Below, piece after piece: positions 47,214 to 57,164 of a DNA stretch of 64,000 nt (position 1 is its first letter; every line of letters begins with the position of its first letter). The DNA lies in the NCBI RefSeq assembly GCF_030272615.1, contig NC_081413.1, forward strand, positions 335,462,302 through 335,526,301, read 5' to 3'. The stretch is from Cryptomeria japonica (Eukaryota > Streptophyta > Pinopsida > Cupressales > Cupressaceae). Both the position numbers and the translations under genes were made by a program. Below the pieces are notes generated by a model. The model saw only the letters and a list, made by a program, of their open reading frames with translations. It ran no database searches and was not told the origin of the DNA.

Positions 47214-48563
47214 TTAATTTGGAATAGGTGCACCTAACTCGGTAGGTAAGGTGCTTTCTCCATTTGACACAATTTCCTTCTTTTTCCAAATCATCTGTAA
47301 TTTGCTTTTTATTTCTTTAGTGTCTCCTCTAGGTTGATCTTTGCAATCTCCAGCCAAGTGTCCAAGTTTATGACAATGAAAACATGCCATACCAGGATTT
47401 CTCCATGATCTTTGGTTGTTCATTCCAAACCTTATAAAGCAGTTGACACTTATATGTCCATATCTTCCACAACATTCACACCATATCCTTATATTGTAAC
47501 ATGGTACTGCAGCATATGGTCAGTTAAGTTCTCTGTGAGTTCAGTAGCTTCTAGTATTTGCTCGATGTGCAGACCACATATAGTTCTTTTTCTTAAACCA
47601 ACACTTCTCGGTACTGTGTCCATATCTATTGTAGTTTTTACAAAACCCTTTGAATTTTGCTTTCTTATAATTGCTAGCAGACTTTGTCCTACATTGGTTA
47701 AATGTATGACCATATTTATTACAATTGTAACAATAATCGTTGGACTTAGTGACATTCGGTTGCTTACCTTTTCTGATTTGGCACATGTTGGTAGTATGAC
47801 CTTGATTTCCATAATAGTTGCAAATAGGCTTCTTTCTTTTTATGTTCTTCTTGTTTCCAGCTTGCTCTGATGATTCTTCTCTCTCAGTAGTATGAATTCC
47901 CTTCTCGGTAGAGTATTTTCCTTTGTAACCGAGTCCTGCATCTTTGTTGGGTCTTCTTGTATTCAGCTACTCATCCAACATCTTTGATGCTTCATAACTC
48001 TTCTTCAATGTTTCTTTGGATTTCTTTTCTATTTCAAGTTCATCGGTCAACCTTGATACTTCAAGTTTCAATGCTTGATTCTCATCATCTTTCAGATTTG
48101 CTTCATGATGTGCATAACCTAGTTGATCAGATAGATTTTGTTGAATCCCAGTCAATCTTATGATTTCATCATTCTTTTCAGATACTAATGCTTCAAGTTG
48201 TTGTTTCTCTCTTTCTAGATCTCTTACTTTATCCTTGGTTGTCCTCAATGCATCAAGATTTTCGGTCATCTGTATGCTGAAATACTCATGTTCTCTTTTC
48301 ATTTCTTTTAGCTGATCAGTCAGTGCTTTGTTCTTTTCTTTCAACACTTCAATCATTTCTTCAGTCTCTTCAGACATACTATTCTCAGATGATGTATCAA
48401 TTTGTTCCACTAACTCTTGAGAGTCTTGCAAATCATCAAATACCCTTCTTCTAACTTTCAGAGACTTTTGCATTTGTCTTTGCATGTCTGCAATCACTTG
48501 ATTAGCATGATCCAACTCTTCTTGTAGATATACAATTCTTCGAGATTGTTTATAGCCTTCCAT
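47214..48563 (-). pseudogene. Element 3 gag-like protein: coiled coil plus five CCHC-type motifs
   Basis: ATG at 48563 (MEGYKQSRRIVYLQEELD), one frame of 449 codons to 47214. Residues 1-200 are an almost continuous coiled coil. Five knuckle-like motifs follow: CNYYGNQGHTTNMC (second Cys replaced), CYNCNKYGHTFNQC, CKNYNRYGHSTEKC (second Cys replaced), CECCGRYGHISVNC and CFHCHKLGHLAGDC. Three keep all ligands. The internal stops I saw are one TAG (47964) and two TGA. The ORF starts about 50 bp inside the element from the primer site. No protease is fused to it. Confidence 0.8.
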
Positions 48564-48612
48564 TGATAAGATATTTTTCTTTAGGCAGTTAAAACCTTTT
48601 CCAAGATTGAAG

Positions 48613-48624
48613 CTTTGATACCAA
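48613..48624 (-). other. Element 3 primer-binding site
   Basis: Minus strand TGGTATCAAAGC close to the 5' LTR end, one base different from the usual TGGTATCAGAGC tRNA-iMet site. Confidence 0.8.
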
Positions 48625-48625
48625 T

Positions 48626-49690
48626 TGTTAGGCCCAATATGGAAAGCTAATGTACTGAGAGGGGAGGGGTGAATTAGTACTTCAAAACTTTTCTTCAACA
48701 ATAACTTTACTATTAATCATAAACTGAATAGTGTAGTAGCATAATTTAATGCTAACACAAATAAATAACAATCATACATGATTCACTCCATAACACATAT
48801 ATTTTGGTTACACAGAAACTCTTGGTTAGAGAGAAAAACTGCGGTGGGGATGGCACCCACAACTTCACTACTGCAATAATAAAGGTTGCTTGGTTAGAGC
48901 TACATGTTTAGCTATTTCTGATAGCTTACCCTATTAGGAGTATCAATATCTATTAGATCTACCTTGCTAAAGGATTTTACAACACTTATTCTAAATGTTG
49001 TACCTAGTTAGAGGCTTTACAATTTATAGACTTTGTTAGAGTCTTTTACCCTGTTAAAGGTTTCTCTTACAACTTCAAAATACTACAATAAATCATTACA
49101 AATATCTATAACTTTACATCTGGAATGTTATATCAGATTCTATGTGCTCAAAATAAGATTACCTTGCTTATAGCATACCTTGGTAATCCATATATTAACT
49201 CGGTAAACCCTTCTGTTTACTCTATTCCTTGACTATTCTCTGAAATCCTTCTCGGTGACCTCTGTGTCTCTATAACAGTCATAAGACTTCGTGCTTTCTT
49301 ATGTATCACACATGTCTTAAATCATACACCTCTGTGTCTCTCACTCTATCTCTACATGTATATATCTGATCTCAATACATGTCGTATAAATAGATCTCTT
49401 ATGTCAGTGATCTGATTCATTGCTTTGATCTTACAAACATGATTTATCGAATGAATAACCATGCAAAATATTTCATTGGTTACATGACCTCAAAATCATA
49501 CACAGTCTTTAAGTGCAATTTCCAATGTGATAACGGTTACTTGTTCCTTGATCTTTGTAACATGTTTCCCATATATGTCCAGGTTCGGTGAATCTGGTAA
49601 CACATTTCACTCGGTGTGTGTTCACTCGGTATATCATTCTTACTGCTCGGTAGACATAGAGTGTTACTCGGTAGAGTGTTCGGTGTATAC
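48626..49690 (-). repeat. Element 3, 5' LTR, inner part
   Basis: Aligns with 41753-42819 at high identity. Interrupted at 49690 by element 2. The remaining 136 bp are at 56262-56397. Confidence 0.9.
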
Positions 49691-50492
49691 TGTTGGCATA
49701 TGGACATTCCAATGAGACATTGTATGTGATTGAAGGTTTTGTCATTGATGGAAACCTTGCAATCCTATGGCACCGGCAAGACATCATACCAGCAAAGCAT
49801 TACATAGGCAAGACAGTGCACCAGCATCAACAGATCACTCTACACCAGCACCGGCACTGAAGAAAACATGTATACTGGCATAGAGGCCGACAGGATTTTT
49901 GTTATGTAATATTTTTTTTATTATTGTAAGCCGACTTGGCAAATTGTAAAATGACTCTTGTATATAAAGGAGATCATTGTAGACATTTGTTGAAGTGATG
50001 TAAGAAGCATAAAAGAAAATTATTAGGTAGACGTAATGTGCGAATTATAGGTCAAGGGTATATGTAAAGAATAGAGCAGGAACTGGTACTGAATCTGGCA
50101 TTGAAGATGCTATTGTAAAGTAGTACAAGTCATTGGATTAGTATAATCCTTATTGTAAGTCAGTGTGACTTCCCATTGAGCAGTGAGCTCTAGATAGTTG
50201 ACCTTCCTGCATGTGCAGGCACCTATTGTAAGTAATATTCTCTTAATCGCCAGTGAGTGAATATTGTGAGTCAAAAATCCCACCAAGGTTTTTCCCACAC
50301 CGGGTTTCCTTGTTAAACATCTTGTGTTATGGTGTACTTTCATGTGGATATTCTTGATTCTGTTTATTGCATTATTTCTTGCATACCGGTACACTGTTAT
50401 ATTATGTTCTGCATGTTTTAACTTAAGAAATTCTTACTACCGGTTAGATACTAATTCACCCCCCCCTCTTAGTATCTGTGGGACCCCTAACA
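49691..50492 (+). repeat. Element 2, 5' LTR
   Basis: 802 bp, TGTTGGCATATGG...CCCCTAACA. TATA box TATATAAAGG at 49961-49970. The R/U5 region contains the C-run before TCTTAGTATC and the conserved palindrome at 50206-50219. Confidence 0.9.
49961..49970 (+). promoter_or_regulatory. TATA box of element 2 5' LTR
   Basis: TATATAAAGG about 270 bp into the LTR. The same motif in the 3' LTR is at 55724-55733. Confidence 0.6.
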
Positions 50493-50494
50493 AT

Positions 50495-50506
50495 TGGTAT
50501 CAGAGC
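50495..50506 (+). other. Element 2 primer-binding site (tRNA-iMet)
   Basis: TGGTATCAGAGC two bases after the LTR end. Confidence 0.9.
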
Positions 50507-50575
50507 CTGGTCCTCTATTTTCAGAAGCCTAACAACTTAAGGAAGATCTTGACACTGGTAAAGATCAAAAATCTG

Positions 50576-51721
50576 ATGAAGCAACTTGAAGGAGCTCTTA
50601 CAGACTATGATGCAGAGAAATTGAAAAATATCAAATTAGAAGATGATTTAAGAGCAGCTCGGGATATCATTCAGGCACTTCAAGAAAATTTTACTGTTGC
50701 AAGAAATAAGAGAAGAGAACTCTGTGAAAAACTGCAAAATGAGAATGATGAAAATGAATCACTTAATGATATGATAAGAAAGTTGAAACAAGAGATCATG
50801 ACAACAAAAAATGAAATGCAGGATATGACTATGAGATTTTGCAAAGAGATTGAGGATAGGAAGAAGAATGAAGAAGAATTAACCAGAAGACTAAGTGATG
50901 TAGCAAATGAGAACACAAGACTTAGCTATGAAAATGACATGTTGAAGACAGATCTGATGCATACTCAAAATGACTCAAATGAACTAATGAGACAAAAAGA
51001 AATCTTGGAAAGAGAACTGGAAACTGCAAATCAACACAAAGAAAAATTCAAGAAAAGCTCAAAGGAACTTGGTACCTTGCTGAAGAATAAAAAACCTAAA
51101 GGTGACACTTCTGGAATTGGCTTTGAAGTTGGTGAAAGCTCCGGTACTACAAATACTCAGGATCACAACAAACCGGTAAGACAACCTAATGCTTATAAAT
51201 TCAATGGAAAATGCTTTAATTGTAATAAGTATGGTCATAGAGAAAATGAATGTAGATCTAGGAATTATCAAAATATCAATACACCCACCGGTCAATGTTC
51301 AAAATGCAACAAAGTTGGTCATAACTCTGAAAACTGTAGAATGAATGTGAGATGTTATGTTTGTGGAAGATTTGGACATTTATCAAATCAATGTAGAACA
51401 CAAACCGGCATAGGTTATGGGAAATCTATTTAGAAGAATAATGTAACTTGTTATGCATGTAACAAGATTTGGCATATTGCTAAATTTTGTAGAAGTAAAG
51501 GAACACCGGTAGACAACAAAAGTGCTAGCTTGAAAGGTAAGAAAAAAGTTGAAGAGGTTAAGCAAGAATTCTCAAAGCAATGGATTAGAAAAGCTGATCT
51601 AAATATTGGGAATACTTCTCCACCAGTAGAACCAACCAATGCTTCATTGATAGGATAGAATGATGCTTCACCGGTAGGACATAGCAGTGCTCCACTGGCA
51701 GGAAGTTCTTCATCTAATTGA
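50576..51721 (+). pseudogene. Element 2 gag-like protein: coiled coil plus four CCHC knuckles
   Basis: The frame is open from upstream to 51431, then continues past TAG stops to TGA 51719-51721. The element 1 start ATG is changed to ATC here, so the first usable Met is 50576 (MKQLEGALTDYDAEKL). Residues 1-160 are coiled coil. Knuckles (51212-51490): CFNCNKYGHRENEC, CSKCNKVGHNSENC, CYVCGRFGHLSNQC and CYACNKIWHIAKFC; the last keeps its ligands but has Trp for the conserved Gly. Stops at 51431 and 51656 are both TAG; at the first, element 1 has CAA (Gln). The C-terminus is Pro/Ser-rich with a repeated 'SPVG/PPVE' pattern. Confidence 0.82.
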
Positions 51722-52011
51722 AGAAAATTTCCTTGAGGGTTTGGCAATCAAATGGCACAAGTGCTAATTATTCCCTCGGTTAGAGATAAGAAGTTGAAAA
51801 TCACTTATTACCAGTAGACAATATTAATCGACATGTAATAAATGTGGTAGATGGCGGAAAGACATTATAAAAATAAGGTTTTGGCTCCATTTCATTTCAC
51901 CGTGATTTCAAATTTTCAGAGAGCGTGAAGATTCCGAGCTAAGGCATTCCGAGCAAGAAGCAAGCACACTCCAAGCAATCATCCACCCAAGGTAGAAGAA
52001 GGTATTTAATC

Positions 52012-55000
52012 ATGGCATCCACCTCTGCAATTGAATACATAGCAAACCCTACTATTGTTGAAGTAATTAAAAGACCTAGGCCTGTATTTCAGTTAGTCCC
52101 CGAGATAGAAAAGAAGGATGATACCTTAGGTGCTTTTTCTCAAATCCCTAAAGGTGTTGTATATGTTGAAGACCCTAAAATGTACATCCACTGCAACATT
52201 GAAGAGTTATGAGATGAGGAAATCAAAACCATGTATAAAACCATGATATGTGATGATACCAACAATGTTAAAGCTGAACACAAGATTATTGAAACCCTAG
52301 GATTCATAGAAATCCTTAGCATTCCTGAATTCCCTAAGGATGTGATTAGGATAATTTTAAGTAGAGTTCATGGAGAATTTTTCTAGTTAGATGCAATTCA
52401 TAAGATCACCAAGGAAGCTGTGAAAGTTGTCACAGGGTTACCGACCACCGGTAAGAGACCAGACAAAACAAAGAAGGTTCCAAATGACCTAGTTACAAAA
52501 CTAATAGGTGCAACATTCGATAAGAGATCTCTAAGGGTTAATGATGTAAAAGATATCAATGTGAGATTCATCAGTATGATATTAGGATACAAGGCCACTC
52601 ATGCTAATAAACTTAACTCAGTTTCAAGTTTATGCATTAAGAGTGCTTATGATATGGTAACAGACAATGCAAAAATTGACATCTATGAATGGTTAAAGGA
52701 TGAACTAATAGACAACCTTGGAAAAATCAAAAAGGACAAGAAAGGAACTTTCAGATTTGGAAATCTGTTAGTATGCCTAATGCTACACATAACAAAACAA
52801 GTTCTTGATATAGGTTATAAAGAACTTGGATATGACATACCAATAGGAAAGAAATTGATAGAACTGTTCAATACCATGGGTGAGAACAAGGAGAGCAATA
52901 TTCATGACTTTTTTCAAGCATTGAAGACCAAAATGAAGCAAAGAATAAGGTTATCCCAGAAAATAGTAGACAAATACAATGATGATATATGCTTTGTTAT
53001 TAAGAAAGATGAAATCTGGATGGAAGTGGTCATCCCAAGGACAATTTGGGTAACCAAGATGGGCTATGAGACAGATGATCACATAGTTGAAACTTATGCT
53101 AAAGCACTTCTGGAAGCCCCCAATGAACCTAAGGAAGAAGTATTTGGTAGTGCTGAGACCATAGAAAGCCAAATACAATCAAAGAAAAGAGTAACGAAGG
53201 TTGAGGAATTTGTAAGGAAAGGATCCAGGCAAGCAAAGGCCATTAAGGAAGATGTACTAAAGAAAACTGGCATAATAGAAGATGAGTTGGTAGCTCCACA
53301 ACCTGAAACTCACCTATCACCGGTAGGTACTTCTTCGGAAGGTGACATGCCAGCAACTTTTAAAAGAGTTGTTAGAAAAAGACATCCCTCACCTAGAAGA
53401 TCAAGACAAAAGAAACAAGCAGTGAGATCTCCAGTTAGAAAGGCCACACCCAAGAAGAAGCTGACACCAAAGAAAAAGAAAAGGACAAATAGTGACTTGG
53501 CCTCTCTTGATATATTGTTAAATGAAATCACAGAGGAAGGAAAATTGAAAAACATAGAGAAAATTTATGACACTCTATCTGCTAATGAGAGAGAACAAGT
53601 TGAGAACATTGTTATATTGCATGTGGACATGTATAAGAAATTTTTTATGGAAGTAGCAAATGAAATTCCTGATGATTTGTTCAAAAGGTTAGAATCTAGA
53701 AGGCAAGCAGTATTATATAAGAAAATAAAAATAGAGAAACTACTTGCTGTATATCTGGTAAACTCTCCCAATGAAATTAATGATTTGATTGCTCGAGCAA
53801 ACCGGTCAGTATTCTCTACTGCACACTGACACATTTCACTAATGGCAGGAAGAGTCAATGAAGTCACAGAGGAAACAAAAGATGGTTGAGACATATTCCT
53901 GGTTGACAAAGAAAAACAAGAAGAGTACAGGAACCCTAAACCTATAAAGGTATATCAGAAGGATAGAGACAAGGGGAAAGGAAAAGTGGGTGCACCACCA
54001 AGCATAAAAGTTAAAGACAACCTACTGCCACTGGTGAAAATTACAACTACTGAAGATCAACCGGTAGTAGAAAGTATGAATGCAGAGGATAGCAATCCTA
54101 ATTATGAAGTCTTGTATACTATAAATGTTGATACCCAAAAGATCAACATAATAGTTGATAAAGATACAACTGACAAGTCAGATATGGCTAATGAGCCTCC
54201 GGTAGCAGGGGAAACAGAGAAACTGGCACAAGATATAGAGAAAAAGGTAGAATCTGAGGCACAGATAGAGACAACACAACATTCAAAGAAATCAACAGAG
54301 CTAAAGGCTCCCAAACAATAGGTACATAAGGAAACAGTGCCACCAGTAAGTAGTGAAGTAGGAAAACCAGTGCTAAAAGAAATGCAGACACAAACTGACC
54401 TGTCAGAGGTCAATACAAGCATGGTTACTTCCATTGGCACTCAGATTGTTGGATCATCATCAACATTCAAGTCAACAAATGTGACTGAGGTATTACTTGA
54501 TTCTATTAAGAAAATAACTGACTGCAGTTCACAGGCTTATAAGGCAATTGATGATTCTATACCAATTTTGAAGGCAATAGCTCCAAACTGTAATATAGAT
54601 AATAAAGATTCTTTAGGACAATTGGATACATTGTGTAAATATATTTCTGAAAACATTGAGAAAATAAAGGAAGAATTAGTAAAGGATAAGGTAGAAAAAG
54701 AAAAATAGAAATTCTTTGATGAGGAAATAAAGAAGTGTAATAGAGATTTTGACACACTTCTACCGAAACTATGTAGTTTGTTGAAAGAATACAAAAATTT
54801 GTATAAAGATACATGTAAAACAAACTTTTTGACTATAGATATTGATAAGAAAATAAGCAAGACACAGGATGAGATAAATAAGCTTGCAGACAATTTTGTC
54901 AACTCGTCGGATTCATTATCAGTTTTTGAAGAGAAGAAAGCAAATTTTGAAGAAGAACTACTCAAACTAGAAAAAGAGAAAGAGAGAATAATAAACAAGG

Positions 55001-55236
55001 CAAAACATCTGAGATCTAAACTAAGTCCAAGATTGGACTATTTAGCATCTCTACAGAAGGAAATTTTAGAGGCACTAACATAGGGAAGCAAAACACCGAC
55101 AAAGCATTTGCAACATCTCACCAGTATAGTAAAGAGGACTGAAACAACAATAAAAGATAGTAAAAAGTTTATGGATAGTATAAACTTAATTTTGGGAGAT
55201 CTTTTTCAGATAATAACTACCCAACTACAAGGTTGA
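52012..55236 (+). pseudogene. Element 2 second ORF, 1074 codons in a single frame
   Basis: ATG 52012 (MASTSAIEYIANPTIVE) to TGA 55234-55236, with no frameshift. Seven internal stops: TGA 52210, TAG 52384, TGA 53827, TGA 53887, TAG 54319, TAG 54706 and TAG 55081. At 52384 element 1 has Trp, and at 53887 element 1 has Trp. Domain order as in element 1: helical domain with VKVVTGLP, INVRFISMILGYK, KIDIYEWLKDELIDNL and GTFRFGNLLVCLMLHI; second block VDKYNDDICFVIKKDEIWM, then RTIWVTKMGYETD; basic Arg/Lys linker (about residues 440-490); acidic Thr-rich stretch; long C-terminal coiled coil (about residues 830-1060). The unbroken frame suggests loss of function by point mutation only. Function unknown. 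Confidence 0.8.
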
Positions 55237-55441
55237 GGATATGGATAGATGAACCTACAAACTCTACTGACATCTTGATAACCTTTGTCATTGATGCCAA
55301 AGGGGGAGTAGTGGGATGAGAAAGTTCAAAACACAGGAATCATATGCTCAGGGGGAGCTCTCATATTTTTGGTAACATTTGTTTTGGACTACACATTTTG
55401 GATACTTTTTGAAATTTCTCATGAGTGTTGCCATCAATGCC

Positions 55442-55453
55442 AAAGGGGGAGAT
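55442..55453 (+). other. Element 2 polypurine tract
   Basis: AAAGGGGGAGAT next to the 3' LTR. A similar tract (GATGCCAAAGGGGGAG) lies 145 bp upstream at about 55293-55308. Confidence 0.85.
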
Positions 55454-56256
55454 TGTTGGCATATGGACACTCCAATGAGACATTGTATGTGATTGAAGGT
55501 TTTTTCATTGATGACAACCTTGCAATCCTATGGCATTGGCAAGACATCATACCAACAAAGCATTACACAGGCAAGATAGTGCACTAGCATCAACAGATCA
55601 CTCTACACCGGCACCGACACAGAAGAAAGAATGTATACCAACATAGAGGCTGACAAGATTTTTGTTATGTAATATTTTGTTTATTATTGTAAGCCAACTT
55701 GGCAAATTGTAAAATGACTCTTATATATAAAGGAGATCATTGTAGACAATTGTTAAAGTGATGTAAGAAGCATAAAAGAAAATTATTAGGTAGACCTAAT
55801 GTGCGAATTATAGGTCAAGGGTATATGTAAAGAATAGAGCAGGAACTGGTACTGAATCTGGCATTGAAGATGCTATTGTAAAGCAGTACAAGTCATTGGA
55901 TTAGTATAATCCTTATTGTAAGTTAGTGTGACTTCTCATTGAGCAGTGAGCTCTAGGCAGTTGGCCTTCCTACATGTGCAGGCACCTATTGTAAGTAATA
56001 TTCTCTTATTGGCCAGTGAGTGAATATTGTGGGTCACAAATCCCACCGAGGTTTTTCCCACACCGGGTTTCCTTGTTAAACATCTTGTGTTATGGTTTAC
56101 TTTTCATGTGGATATTCTTGATTCTATTTATTGCATTATTTCTTGCATACCGGTACACTGTTATATTATGTTCTGCATGTTTTAACCTAAGAAATTCTTA
56201 CTACCGGTTAGATACTAATTCACCCCCCCCTCTCAATATCTGTGGGACCCCTAACA
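55454..56256 (+). repeat. Element 2, 3' LTR
   Basis: 803 bp, a few percent different from the 5' copy. Ends CCCCTAACA before the TATAC duplication. Confidence 0.9.
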
Positions 56257-56261
56257 TATAC

Positions 56262-56397
56262 TACGCTCTGAGACTACTTTCTTCTTTAATCAACTGCACT
56301 GTGCTTACCGACTAAATGATTCGGTAGAAGTAACCGACTAGAATATATAGAATAACTTTGAACATAAGACTAATGGCAATCTTAGTAAGTAGTAACA
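56262..56397 (-). repeat. Element 3, 5' LTR, outer part
   Basis: Continues the LTR interrupted at 49690 (CTACGCTCTGAGACTAC, compare CTACACTCTGAGACTAC in the left LTR) and ends GTAGTAACA before the AATTG duplication. Confidence 0.9.
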
Positions 56398-56402
56398 AAT
56401 TG

Positions 56403-57018
56403 TTCTTGAATTTTGTATTGTGGCTATGCATGCATGGAGAGGATTTTTCATTTATGTGGATTGATTGATCGTATGGCATCACCTTCCTTTTCAAATCTTT
56501 TGTCCATTTCTTCCTTCCAGGTTGGTGATCTAATATATATCTCTATTTTTTTATGCATATTGTTTTTGAAAGAAGGAATTCTTGTTAATTATTTACATGT
56601 TGTCTTTAAAATTCTCGAATGAATCTGAGTCTTACTTTGGTATTTATGATTATCTGATATTTGTGTGTATTATTTCAATAGATAAAGATTACTTTTAACT
56701 GTGTTTTTGAGTTTTTAATTGTATTGGAATAAGACTATGTGTTATTTTAAGTATTTTGTTTATTGTGTGTGAAGAGTTTTTGGGCTTTGATTCTGAGGAT
56801 TGTTGTTGTGATTACGATTTATGTTTTGTGATCGTTTAAATTGCATTTGGGCGAGAAATATCCTTTTTCTATTAATTTGTTTGAGTCAGTTCTCAAGTTT
56901 GAGTTTTTTCGTAGTCAATTGATAAATTTTACTTTGTTTCTGAATCTGTCTTATATGTGCTAAAATGGAAGACATATTCTCTAAAGGAGTTGTCATATGT
57001 GATAGTATGTGCAACGAA
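56403..57018. other. T-rich flank of element 3, nothing recognised
   Basis: Continuation of the sequence at 41200-41752. No frames or terminal repeats assigned. Confidence 0.5.
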
Positions 57019-57164
57019 TGTGCTACTTCATGTGATATATGAGCTACTTTGTGTTATACATGTGATACAATGTGTTATATATCGCCACTTCATGTTATAT
57101 ATGTGCTACTTTGTTTTATATATGTGCTAATTTGTGTTATATGTGCGCTACTCTGTGTTATATA
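57019..57164 (+). repeat. 21-bp minisatellite, seven units
   Basis: Units at 57019, 57040, 57061, 57082 (20 bp), 57102, 57123 and 57144, consensus TGTGCTACTTTGTGTTATATA. Because 21 is divisible by three, frames through it give a seven-residue Cys/Tyr/Ile repeat and spurious hydrophobic ORFs (57049-57288, 57072-57272). Confidence 0.9.

Larger units (their letters stand above)
49691..56256 (+). mobile_element. LTR retrotransposon element 2 (6.6 kb, no pol), nested in the LTR of element 3
   Basis: 5' LTR 49691-50492, primer-binding site 50495-50506, gag-like gene, 1074-codon second ORF, polypurine tract, 3' LTR 55454-56256. Perfect TATAC duplication at 49686-49690 and 56257-56261. The same site in the other LTR of element 3 is unoccupied (about 42814), direct proof of nesting. 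Same family as element 1: gag proteins are near-identical in the knuckle region and the second ORFs align throughout. It lies opposite in orientation to its host. No RT or integrase motif anywhere. Confidence 0.92.
41753..56397 (-). mobile_element. LTR retrotransposon element 3 (net about 8.1 kb, minus strand, no pol), carrying nested element 2
   Basis: 3' LTR at left (41753-42955), 5' LTR at right (48626-49690 plus 56262-56397, split by element 2). A perfect AATTG duplication flanks the whole at 41748-41752 and 56398-56402. Interior on the minus strand: primer-binding site, gag-like gene with five CCHC-type motifs, a 1123-codon second ORF, polypurine tract. No RT, integrase or protease is visible. 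Protein order and patterns match elements 1 and 2, but the sequence is clearly more diverged, so this is a related but distinct family. Confidence 0.9.
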
